A DNA stretch of 33,896 nt from Candidatus Zixiibacteriota bacterium (GTDB lineage: Bacteria; Zixibacteria; MSB-5A5; GN15; PGXB01): positions 2,868,709-2,902,604 of the forward strand of contig LS998015.1 of assembly GCA_900498245.1 (NCBI GenBank), given 5' to 3'. Below the pieces are notes generated by a model. The model did no database searches. It saw only the letters and a list, made by a program, of their open reading frames with translations, and was not told where the DNA came from. The translations under genes and the position numbers were made by a program. Of this stretch, positions 26,813 through 33,896 are shown piece after piece. The stretch's first letter is position 1. Every line of letters begins with the position of its first letter.

Positions 26813-29800
26813 TTATCGCGGCGGCTGAAGATATACCGCCGAATCCCCCATTATTTCCTTCAATTTAAGCAGCATCTTGCTTTCCGGAGCAATATTAAAC
26901 CTCTTTGACCTGATTAAGAATTCCTCCCCGTTGCGGCGCGCCGCGAATATCACCGGTGTTTTCCCCTGGTTTTTCTCCAAAATTGACTGCACGGCACCCA
27001 ATTTTTTTTCGGTAACGGTATCATCAACCTTTATAACCAATTGGCAATTGAACTTCTCAAACAGGGTCTCCAGCGGAAATATCTCTCCGGCAATAACTTT
27101 CGGGGCTTCGCCTTCCCTTGTCGACACGCGCCCGCTGATTATTACCATATTGTCCTCGACAATATGGGCTTTTCCCTTCTCGTACGGATCGGAAAAAATG
27201 ATAACCTCCACCTTTCCCTTGAAGTCCTCAATCGTGACAAATGCCATCCGGTTCCCCCGCTTGTCGTTCATTAATTTCACGGCTGAAATAATGCCCCCGA
27301 ATCGCACTTCCCGCCCGTCTTTGACTTCCGTCAATCTCTCCGTATCGGTGGTTCCAAAGGCCGCCAATTCCGGGCGATACCTGTCCAAAGGGTGCCCCGA
27401 AACGTAAAATCCCAGAGTTTCCTTTTCACTGGATAGTTTTTTGGAGATCGACCAGTCCGGCAAATCGGGAAAAGGTGGTTCCGTTCGCTTAATCTCCGTT
27501 CCGCCGGCCGCGAAAAGATCGACGGCGTTGGCGGAACGAGAGACTTTTTGGCCGAATTCCAGCATCGGCTCAATTACAGCCGATTTTTGGGCCCTATTGC
27601 CCGGCAAGGAATCGAGCGCCCCGGCCGCAATCAGCGATTCCAGAGCCCTCTTGTTGAAATTTCTTAAATTTATCCGGCTGACTAAATCGGCCAGCGAACT
27701 GAATTTGCCGGCCTCATCCCTCGCCGTGATCATCGTTTCCACCGCCGCTTCCCCTACATTCTTTACCGCCAGCAGGCCAAATCTGATCTTGCCGTCCTTA
27801 ACACTGAAGGCCTTGACCGATTCGTTGACATCTGGAGCGAGGACCGTGATACCCATCTTATGACACTCTTCCATAAGAGTGTAAATCCGGTCAGGGGAAT
27901 CGGTCTCGGAGGTCATATTGGCGGCCATGAATTCCTGAGGGAAATAAGTCTTGAGGTAGCCGCACTGATAGGCGATATAGGCATAACCGGTGGAATGCGC
28001 CTTATTGAATCCATAACGGGCAAAAGTCTCGATTTGATCGAATACCGCCTGGGCGATTTTTCTGTCAATCCCCTGCTTTTCGGAGCCGTCGAGGAATTCC
28101 TTCTTCTGTTCGGCCATCAATTCCGCCTGCTTCTTGCCCATTGCTTTTCGAAGGATGTCGGCCCGACCCATCGTGTAGCCGGCCAGAGCGTTGGCGATTT
28201 GAAGGACCTGCTCCTGAAAAACGATGACGCCAAATGTCTCTCTGAGAATTTTCTCCAGCCTTGGATGATCGAATTTTACCTCTTCCCGACCGTTCTTGCG
28301 TTCGATATAGGTATCGATCATCCCGGAATCGAGCGGTCCCGGGCGGTACAAAGCATTCATCACCGTAAGATCGGTCAGGGTTTCCGGCTTCAAGCGGCGC
28401 AGATAATCACGCATGCCGCCTGATTCAAATTGGAAAATACCGACTGTCTCGCCCCGGGAAAACAATCTGTAGACTTTTTTGTCGTTCAAATCAATGGCAT
28501 CAAGATCGATATCCTTGCCGTGATTCTCCTTGATCATGCGGAGGCAATCCTGAATGACTGTCAGGGTGCGAAGGCCCAAAAAGTCCATTTTCAGCAGGCC
28601 GATTTCCTCCACCATTTTCATGTCGAATTGCGTCGTAATTTCGTCTTTCGTTCCCTTGAACAGGGGAATGTATTCGGTCAAAGCTTTGGGCGCAATGACC
28701 ACCCCGGCGGCGTGCGTGGAGGCATGACGAGCCAGTCCTTCCAGCGTCATGGAGAGATCAATCAACTTCTTTACCCGAACGTCCTTATCATACAACTCCT
28801 TCAACTCGGGATTCTGGACCAGCGCCTTTTCCAAAGTCATGTCGGTGGCAAACGGCACCATTTTAGCGATTTTATCCACCTCGGAGTACGGCATACTCAG
28901 GACCCGTCCCACATCCCGCACCACGCCGCGCGCCGCCATGGTCCCGAACGTGATAATCTGGCAGACATTAGCGGCGCCGTACTTGCGGACCACATAATCA
29001 ATTATCCTGTCCCGGCCCCGGTCGGCGAAATCGATATCGATGTCCGGCATCGAAATGCGCTCGGGATTGAGGAATCGTTCGAATAGAAGCGAATACTTGA
29101 TGGGATCAATATTGGTGATTTTCAAGCAGTATGATACCAGCGACCCGGCCGCCGAACCCCTGCCAGGACCGACCGGGATATCCTGGGAACGGGCATAGTC
29201 TATGAAATCTTTGACAATCAGGAAATAACCGGCATAGCGCATCTCTTTTATCACGGCAAGTTCGTAATCAAGACGCTTTCTTATTTCTTCCGTAACTTTC
29301 TTGTAGCGCTCGTTCAGACCTTCCTCGGCCAAATGCATGAGGTAACTGTCGGCATCGACATACGGAGCCGGGATCGGAAATCCGGGAAGGTGCAGTTTGC
29401 CCATTTCCAGTTCGACATTACACTCTTCCGCTATTCTTATCGTGTTCTCGAGGGCCTCTGGAAATTCGCCGAACAAACCGCCCATTTCATCCGGGGATTT
29501 GAAATATATCTGGTCGGTATCATACCGCATCCGATCCCGATCGGAAACAAATTTGCCGGTCTGGATGCACAGAAGAGCGTCGTGGGCCTCCCAGTCCGAT
29601 TGCCTGAGATAATGGCAATCGTTGGTTGCTACCAGCGGAATTTCGGTCTCGCGATGGATCGTATATATCATCGGAATCAATAGGGCCTCTTTATCGAGGC
29701 CATGATTCTGCAGTTCCAGATAAAAATTACCCGTTCCAAATATCTCCTGATATTCGCGGGCGGAGGCGGCCGCCTTTTCGGCGTCGCCCTGGAGCAAATA

Positions 29801-30247
29801 CCAGTTCACTTCCCCCTTCATGCAGGCCGAAAGACCGATTAATCCTTCCGCATGCTCCCGCAATAACTCTTTATCAATTCTGGGGCGATGATAGAATCCT
29901 TCAAGAAACCCGGCCGTTGATAATTTGATGAGATTTTTATAACCTGTCTGATTCTTGGCCAGAATAACCAGATGAAAACCGCCGTCGGGAAATACTGTCG
30001 ATGGCTTTTTATCCATCCTCGATCCCCCCGCCACATAAGCCTCCGTGCCGATGATTGGCTTAATACCGGCCTTCATCGCCTTTTTATAAAATTCGGCGGC
30101 GCCGAAAAGATTTCCATGATCGGTGATTGCCAAGGCCGGCATTTTGAACTGCTTGGCTAACTGGATAGCGGCATCCAGCTGGCAGGCCCCATCTAACAGC
30201 GAATACTGACTATGGGTATGCAAATGAACAAAATTGGCAAACTTCAT
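26813..30247 (-). CDS. dnaE: DNA polymerase III subunit alpha
   Basis: From ATG 30247 the protein is 1144 residues, full length for DnaE. Domains in order: PHP domain (HLHTHSQYSLLDG at the N-terminus, AITDHGNLFG, MKGEVNWYL); Pol3 palm with PDIDIDF (catalytic Asp404 and Asp406); fingers with GYTMGRADILRKAMGKK and FARYGFNKAHSTGY; helix-hairpin-helix region; and a C-terminal OB fold (VRFGGIISAVKLMNDKRGN). PHP histidines look largely conserved, so proofreading-like activity is possible but not shown. The frame also opens with TTG at 30256, three codons earlier, with AGG at -7. I prefer ATG because it gives the usual short N-terminus. It is 165 nt downstream of the asparaginase gene on the same strand. 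Confidence 0.97.
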   Translation of the reverse strand: MKFANFVHLHTHSQYSLLDGACQLDAAIQLAKQFKMPALAITDHGNLFGAAEFYKKAMKAGIKPIIGTEAYVAGGSRMDKKPSTVFPDGGFHLVILAKNQTGYKNLIKLSTAGFLEGFYHRPRIDKELLREHAEGLIGLSACMKGEVNWYLLQGDAEKAAASAREYQEIFGTGNFYLELQNHGLDKEALLIPMIYTIHRETEIPLVATNDCHYLRQSDWEAHDALLCIQTGKFVSDRDRMRYDTDQIYFKSPDEMGGLFGEFPEALENTIRIAEECNVELEMGKLHLPGFPIPAPYVDADSYLMHLAEEGLNERYKKVTEEIRKRLDYELAVIKEMRYAGYFLIVKDFIDYARSQDIPVGPGRGSAAGSLVSYCLKITNIDPIKYSLLFERFLNPERISMPDIDIDFADRGRDRIIDYVVRKYGAANVCQIITFGTMAARGVVRDVGRVLSMPYSEVDKIAKMVPFATDMTLEKALVQNPELKELYDKDVRVKKLIDLSMTLEGLARHASTHAAGVVIAPKALTEYIPLFKGTKDEITTQFDMKMVEEIGLLKMDFLGLRTLTVIQDCLRMIKENHGKDIDLDAIDLNDKKVYRLFSRGETVGIFQFESGGMRDYLRRLKPETLTDLTVMNALYRPGPLDSGMIDTYIERKNGREEVKFDHPRLEKILRETFGVIVFQEQVLQIANALAGYTMGRADILRKAMGKKQAELMAEQKKEFLDGSEKQGIDRKIAQAVFDQIETFARYGFNKAHSTGYAYIAYQCGYLKTYFPQEFMAANMTSETDSPDRIYTLMEECHKMGITVLAPDVNESVKAFSVKDGKIRFGLLAVKNVGEAAVETMITARDEAGKFSSLADLVSRINLRNFNKRALESLIAAGALDSLPGNRAQKSAVIEPMLEFGQKVSRSANAVDLFAAGGTEIKRTEPPFPDLPDWSISKKLSSEKETLGFYVSGHPLDRYRPELAAFGTTDTERLTEVKDGREVRFGGIISAVKLMNDKRGNRMAFVTIEDFKGKVEVIIFSDPYEKGKAHIVEDNMVIISGRVSTREGEAPKVIAGEIFPLETLFEKFNCQLVIKVDDTVTEKKLGAVQSILEKNQGKTPVIFAARRNGEEFLIRSKRFNIAPESKMLLKLKEIMGDSAVYLQPPR

Positions 30248-30352
30248 GTTATTCAATCAGCCTAACGGTAGGTAAATTCCTTTTTACTAATGTTAACAAT
30301 TTTTTGCGCCCGAATAAAGAGCAAATATCAGAAAAAGTCGAATGCTCAGCAA

Positions 30353-30412
30353 AACTGAATTGATAAGCGGGTCCGGAGCGCTTTATTCAGTTGTGTCCGT
30401 CTAGCTTATCAA
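30353..30412. repeat. Two interleaved inverted repeats between the asparaginase and dnaE genes
   Basis: AACTGAAT (30353-30360) is complementary to ATTCAGTT (30385-30392), and TTGATAAGC (30360-30368) to GCTTATCAA (30404-30412). The arms occur in the order A-B-A'-B', the topology of a pseudoknot or of two mutually exclusive hairpins. The element follows the asparaginase stop by 9 nt on the minus strand and precedes dnaE. No U tract follows, so it is not a plain terminator. Confidence 0.4.
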
Positions 30413-30421
30413 AACGGGAGA

Positions 30422-31369
30422 TTAATCTCTATAGATTGCCGTCCAGGGTTCCCCTCCGGACAGATAATATCCCCGATACATTCCCGGCGTATTAAATGGC
30501 AACGCAATATTTCCGCTTGCGTCTATGGCAATAAGCCCACCTGTTCCCCCCAATTTCGTCAAACGCTCAAAAATAGCGGCTTCGGCGGCCTGCTTGAGAT
30601 TCATTCCGCCATGTTCCATTAGCGCGGACACACTGAACGCCGTCACCGCCCGCATGAAAAATTCACCGTGGCCGGTGGTGGAGACGGCACAGGTCAGATT
30701 ATTGGCACATGTGCCAGCCCCGATTATGGGGGAGTCCCCGATCCGCCCGTATCGGCAATTGGTCATCCCTCCGGTTGAAGTCGCCGCGGCCAAGTTCCCT
30801 GACTTATCCAATGCCACCGCCCCCACCGTTCCGAATTTCCGATCTTCATCGGGATTCCCTTCAGAAAGTTCGGTTTTTTCCCGGCCGCTCTCCCTGGCCA
30901 GTGCCGATTGCAGCTGCTTCCACCGTAATTCGGTAAAGAAATAACTATCTGGCACCTGCTCCACTCCTTGGCTTCGGGCAAATTCCTCGGCACCTTCACG
31001 AGCCAGAAGGACATGGTTCGATTTTTCCATGACCAACCGGGCCAGATTTATCGGATTCTTAATATGCCGCACCCCGGCAACCGCTCCTGCCCCCAAATGT
31101 GATCCGTCCATGATGGCCGCGTCCATCTCATTTGTCCCGGCATTGGTGAAAACTGCTCCCCGACCGGCATTAAAAAGCGGCGAGTCTTCCATTACATTGA
31201 CAGCCCTCTGAACTGCCTCCAGGCTGCATCCCCCGGCTTTCAGAATTTTATAACCGGCAGTAAGCGAATCCGCCAACCCTGCCCGGTAAGCCTTTTCTAA
31301 CTTGGGGGTCATGTTAAGTTTTGATATTGCCCCTGCCCCACCATGAATCACGATTCCAAAATCAGCCAT
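30422..31369 (-). CDS. Isoaspartyl peptidase/L-asparaginase (plant type, Ntn hydrolase)
   Basis: The 315-residue precursor begins with the family motif IVIHGGAGAI. It has NAGRGAVFTNAGTNEMDAAIM, and the self-cleavage site FG-TVGAVALD, making Thr181 the new N-terminal nucleophile of the beta subunit. Downstream are ATSTGGMTNCRYGRIGDSP and GAGTCANN, substrate-binding segments of the type 2 asparaginases. The enzyme hydrolyses isoaspartyl dipeptides and asparagine. No signal peptide is visible, so a cytoplasmic role in isoaspartyl peptide breakdown or asparagine use is likely. Length is typical. AAGAG lies about 10 nt before the ATG. The gene is followed by 165 nt and dnaE. Confidence 0.93.
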   Translation of the reverse strand: MADFGIVIHGGAGAISKLNMTPKLEKAYRAGLADSLTAGYKILKAGGCSLEAVQRAVNVMEDSPLFNAGRGAVFTNAGTNEMDAAIMDGSHLGAGAVAGVRHIKNPINLARLVMEKSNHVLLAREGAEEFARSQGVEQVPDSYFFTELRWKQLQSALARESGREKTELSEGNPDEDRKFGTVGAVALDKSGNLAAATSTGGMTNCRYGRIGDSPIIGAGTCANNLTCAVSTTGHGEFFMRAVTAFSVSALMEHGGMNLKQAAEAAIFERLTKLGGTGGLIAIDASGNIALPFNTPGMYRGYYLSGGEPWTAIYRD

Positions 31370-31689
31370 GACATTTAACTCTTTATTTTATCAACGGTTA
31401 TCGATCAATATTACGGTCGCCGGCAGACGGATATGATCAATAATACAGTTTTAAATTATTTCTTTTTGAGCGATTTGGCAAGTATTCTCTAAATTTAATA
31501 CGGCTCGGGGGAAAACTCTTGTTGGGTCATCTGTAAAAGCGGATTTATAATGTCGTTTTTTTGCCGCATTTGCCCCATTTTCCCCAATAAGCGGATTTGG
31601 GTTTGAGGAATTTGCGACGGCGCCAATTTTCAGCCCGTAATTTGGGGAAATTTTCACGCGCAAAAAAGAGAATTTTATTCAAAAATTTG
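31370..31689. other. AT-rich intergenic sequence without a recognisable gene
   Basis: I see no coding region here. It contains a 10-bp direct repeat AAGCGGATTT at 31537-31546 and 31589-31598 (52-bp period) and a 9-bp inverted repeat TTTCCCCAA (31579-31587) with TTGGGGAAA (31642-31650). Short minus-strand frames across it are low-complexity and overlap the promoter that follows. Confidence 0.5.
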
Positions 31690-31717
31690 TTGACACTACA
31701 TTGTAAGTTATTATATT
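31690..31717 (+). promoter_or_regulatory. Promoter upstream of the VWA protein gene
   Basis: Consensus TTGACA (31690-31695) and TATATT (31712-31717) are separated by 16 bases. Transcription from here would make a leader of about 370 nt before the ATG at 32094, unusually long, and it includes the structured region at 31898-32025. A further isolated TATAAT occurs at 31803-31808. Confidence 0.6.
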
Positions 31718-31782
31718 TAAAGCGGCTACCTCTTTTATTACTGGTATTTGGGCTGACCAAAAAAGTAATAAATATTTTAATA

Positions 31783-31843
31783 ATTGAATGAAGTTGATGT
31801 TCTATAATTGCACCTAGAGCATCTTCGAGCACAATCATTCAAT
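31783..31843. repeat. 9-bp inverted repeat in the VWA gene leader
   Basis: ATTGAATGA (31783-31791) is perfectly complementary to TCATTCAAT (31835-31843). The pair encloses a TATAAT-like box at 31803-31808. It could be a regulator-binding site or an RNA stem; no homologous site is seen elsewhere in the window. Confidence 0.3.
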
Positions 31844-31897
31844 CAGTTAACTGGACATTTATAAATATTCATCTTTCACCGGAGGATGATGCAGTAT

Positions 31898-32025
31898 TGA
31901 TCAAGGTCAACTGACCGAGCCTACCAGGCCGAGTCATATTTCCCGTCGGGGTCTGTTGTATTTACCGCCGGTTTTCCTGAATTAGGTTACGGCTGTTTCC
32001 CTGCCGGGAGCCATATGCTTGATCA
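31898..32025 (+). ncRNA. Candidate structured leader RNA or riboswitch-like element
   Basis: An 8-bp closing stem (TGATCAAG 31898-31905 with CTTGATCA 32018-32025) encloses several local hairpins: TGAC/GTCA plus GCCT/AGGC around a symmetric CGA/CGA internal loop (31912-31936); CCC/GGG (31942-31950); GCCG/CGGC with inner CCT/AGG (31967-31993); and GGCT/AGCC with inner CCC/GGG (31991-32012). The last two share bases 31991-31993, so they are mutually exclusive, as in a switch. I could not match it to a known riboswitch; the c-di-GMP-I (GEMM) core motifs are absent. It is located 69 nt before the VWA gene start. Folding was by eye only. Confidence 0.35.
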
Positions 32026-32093
32026 CTTGAGACCGAATCACATATCCGAAAAAAATAATATTTTCATAGAGCAATCTAGGGAGCAACGCTTTT

Positions 32094-33896
32094 ATGGGAA
32101 AATTGCTAACGATTTTATTGATCGCGATGCTATCCATCGCTAGTTCGGTTTCGGCTCAGATAGTTATAGGGCCGCCCGACGATGAAACCATCATTGATAC
32201 GACAATTCCTCCCGGGCCGATTCCTCGCCCGCCTGTCAGCATGATTTATGGGGGAACGACAACTCAGACGACTGACGCCGTTAACATCTCTCAAATCGAT
32301 TGTTCGAATTTCCCCCTTATATGTCTGTATGTCGATGTTCTTGATATCAACGGCGATCCTATTCCGGGGATGACGGCCGATAGTTTCTGTGTGACTCAGG
32401 ATGGCAATCCGATCGGCAGCTATACTGTTCAGCAGCTGACCCAGGACTCCTGCATCACTTCGGTCTGCTTTGTGGTTGACGTGAGCGGCAGCATGGGGGA
32501 TAACCATAAGCTCGATTCGGCCAAGTCGGCCATGCATACTTTCGTCAATAATATGGACCCCTTTGACCGGGTGGCCATTGTCCCATATTCCAATTGCATT
32601 GGCACGATCACCAATTTTACAAGCAATAAAACCACTCTTCATAATGCCATTAACGCCTTGGCGGCAGGCGGTAATACGGCCTGCTTCGACGGCATTTATA
32701 AGGGCGTCGATATTACCCGGCTGGAGTTGGGAAGCAAAGCCGTTATTGCCTTCACCGATGGTCTTGAAAACCGGAGCCAATATTGTTATCCGCCGCCCGA
32801 TGGAGTTGGCGACCATCATTATAATGACGATTCTACTTTGATCTGCAACCTGGCTAACGCATCCGGTATTCCCATCTATACATTTAACGTGGGCCCGATT
32901 GACAATACCTGGTACAACCCCGAAGCCCTTCAGGCCTTTGCCGCCGGAACGGGCGGTTCCTGGGACCAGGCCCCTACCGGCGCGGAAATTAGCGCTCTCT
33001 ACGCCAGAATCAAGCAGAAACTCTGCAGCCGTTATTACATTTGCTACACCAGTCTTGATACAGTTCAAAACGGCGAGTACCATACCACGGTTATCTGCCA
33101 TAAAAGCGGTACGACCTGCTCCCCATGTGATACCGCTACTTGCCAGGAAAAGGATAACCCCCATGGACATCGCACGCCGGCGACAATAGCTCTCAGTGAT
33201 ACTTGTCAGTCCGACAACAACAATGTCACGATTTGCACCTATGTTACCGATCTTGACACTCCCCCCAGCGGCCTGACGGTGACGCTTTTTTACCGGGTTA
33301 CAGGACAAACCAGTTATACCTCCGCACCTATGAGTGCGCCTCCCGGAGACAGTACATTCTGTGCCACCATCGCCGCATCCATCTTGAATTGCAAAACAAA
33401 CCTTGATTACTATATAACCGCTTCCGACGGTGACGCGACCGTCTCTGATCCTCAAATTAATCCGCAGGTGTCTCCATACACATTTGAAATCTGCCCCAAT
33501 CATCCTCCGGTGGCAAACGCCGGAACCGATCAAACAATAGCCCAGTGCGCCGCGGCTCCGATCTGCTGGCCAGCATCCTGTAGTGATATCGACAGCAACC
33601 TGATGTCCCAGCAATTGATCAGCGGTCCCGGCACCTACGACGGTAGCCAGATTTGTTTCACGCCGGCGGGGACCCTTAACTATGAATTTGTTCTGAAAGC
33701 CACCGATAGTTGCGGCGCAACCGCCTATGATACGGTGGTGATTTATTATACTCTCAATCATGCCCCCGTGGCCAATGCGGGTCGGGACTCGACCCTGTTC
33801 CAGTGTGTGGCGGCGCCGATCTGCTGGCCGGCCTCGTGCAGTGATTTTGACGGTAATCTCACCAACTGCGCCCTTATTTCCGGTCCGGGAACCTAT
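32094..33896 (+). CDS. Secreted VWA-domain protein with Cys-rich PKD-like repeats (5' part, runs off the window)
   Basis: The frame is open for 601 codons to the right edge. AGGGAG (32078-32083) precedes the ATG by 10 nt. A signal peptide (residues 1-21, SVSA/Q cleavage) is followed by a Pro-rich linker and an N-terminal beta domain rich in Cys. A von Willebrand factor A domain spans about 120-320, with the MIDAS motif DVSGSMG (Asp129, Ser131, Ser133) and FTDG (Asp222), so divalent metal binding is likely. After an Ig-like segment (about 365-465) come 86-residue repeats with AAPICWPASCSD and SGPGTY. Cys is unusually abundant throughout, indicating disulfides outside the cytoplasm. It is probably an adhesin or surface protein, with function otherwise unknown. 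A 543-codon frame on the opposite strand is a shadow of this gene. Confidence 0.85.
   Translation, partial: MGKLLTILLIAMLSIASSVSAQIVIGPPDDETIIDTTIPPGPIPRPPVSMIYGGTTTQTTDAVNISQIDCSNFPLICLYVDVLDINGDPIPGMTADSFCVTQDGNPIGSYTVQQLTQDSCITSVCFVVDVSGSMGDNHKLDSAKSAMHTFVNNMDPFDRVAIVPYSNCIGTITNFTSNKTTLHNAINALAAGGNTACFDGIYKGVDITRLELGSKAVIAFTDGLENRSQYCYPPPDGVGDHHYNDDSTLICNLANASGIPIYTFNVGPIDNTWYNPEALQAFAAGTGGSWDQAPTGAEISALYARIKQKLCSRYYICYTSLDTVQNGEYHTTVICHKSGTTCSPCDTATCQEKDNPHGHRTPATIALSDTCQSDNNNVTICTYVTDLDTPPSGLTVTLFYRVTGQTSYTSAPMSAPPGDSTFCATIAASILNCKTNLDYYITASDGDATVSDPQINPQVSPYTFEICPNHPPVANAGTDQTIAQCAAAPICWPASCSDIDSNLMSQQLISGPGTYDGSQICFTPAGTLNYEFVLKATDSCGATAYDTVVIYYTLNHAPVANAGRDSTLFQCVAAPICWPASCSDFDGNLTNCALISGPGTY
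33498..33896 (+). repeat. Tandem 86-codon repeats in the VWA protein gene
   Basis: Copy one runs from 33498 to 33755 and copy two from 33756 beyond the edge, a period of exactly 258 bases. Both begin NH(P/A)PVANAG, then share C(A/V)AAPICWPASCSD(I/F)D and SGPGTY. The protein match is closer than the DNA match, which has many silent differences, so the duplication is not very recent or is maintained by selection. The layout resembles PKD-type repeats stabilised by disulfides. Confidence 0.75.

Noticed and set aside
31537-31598. CRISPR array
   Set aside because: Only two copies of a 10-bp repeat; no third unit and no cas gene.
31451-31838. Two minus-strand frames of 70 and 97 codons in the long intergenic region
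   Set aside because: Low-complexity Lys/Asn/Phe-rich translations without ribosome binding sites, overlapping the promoter at 31690-31717 and AT-rich DNA.
31883-31901. A tiny leader peptide frame (MMQY) after GGAGG
   Set aside because: The Shine-Dalgarno abuts the ATG, so spacing is unsuitable, and four codons are too few to support a claim.
31898-32025. Assignment of the leader to a c-di-GMP-I (GEMM) riboswitch
   Set aside because: The conserved GGGCAAACC and GACGCAAAGCC-type segments and GNRA tetraloop with receptor are not present; only a generic GGTTAC resemblance exists.
32130-33761. A 543-codon open frame on the minus strand opposite the VWA gene
   Set aside because: Its translation shows no domain and is of odd composition, while the plus strand has a signal peptide, VWA motif and in-frame repeats. 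It is a codon-bias shadow.

Overview
The window looks like chromosomal DNA from an uncultured, didermic-type bacterium of moderate G+C. The style (Ig/PKD-rich secreted proteins, VWA proteins with Cys-rich repeats, M23 peptidase with long Ig-like tail, HrcA/CIRCE-controlled groESL, single-subunit DnaE, fused MaeB-type malic enzyme) suggests the FCB superphylum; a Zixibacteria-like lineage is my best guess, by impression only. No rRNA, tRNA, insertion sequence, phage gene or CRISPR array was found.

Layout. 1-2540: outward promoters and a fused malic enzyme/phosphotransacetylase gene. 2564-5545 (minus): an M23 peptidase with a rhomboid protease 3 nt downstream. 5696-7534: a PpiD/SurA-like membrane-anchored foldase. 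7591-9225 (minus): a carbon-nitrogen hydrolase and a short GlcE-like FAD-binding protein. 9267-19764: five consecutive paralogous genes for roughly 690-residue proteins, each with a multi-pass membrane half resembling GT-C (PMT_2/GT39-type) glycosyltransferases and a C-terminal TPR half. 19825-22706 (minus): groES-groEL under a CIRCE operator, preceded by type III pantothenate kinase. 22841-25574 (plus): TPR lipoprotein, DUF116 protein, GNAT acetyltransferase, 3-hydroxyisobutyrate-dehydrogenase-family reductase. 25636-31369 (minus): plant-type asparaginase, dnaE, and two exported thioredoxin-fold proteins. 31370-33896: a 724-base intergenic region with a good promoter and a highly foldable leader, then the 5' part of a secreted VWA protein with 86-residue Cys-rich repeats that runs off the right edge.

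How the genes work together. Most of the window serves housekeeping (carbon metabolism, CoA, chaperonin, replication) and envelope quality control (M23 peptidase, rhomboid, PpiD-like foldase, lipoprotein TlpA, second thioredoxin). The five-gene array is the unusual part. Its architecture (GT-C-like membrane domain plus TPRs) is that of eukaryotic TMTC O-mannosyltransferases, so protein O-glycosylation at the envelope is a reasonable but unproven hypothesis. Four copies are tightly packed or overlap by 4 nt; the fifth has its own promoter beside a 14-bp palindrome. Convergent gene pairs here are repeatedly separated by one compact hairpin with A-rich and T-rich flanks that can terminate transcription from both sides.

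The two strongest leads for something undescribed are the tandem TMTC-like array (9267-19764) and the structured leader RNA upstream of the VWA gene (about 31898-32025).
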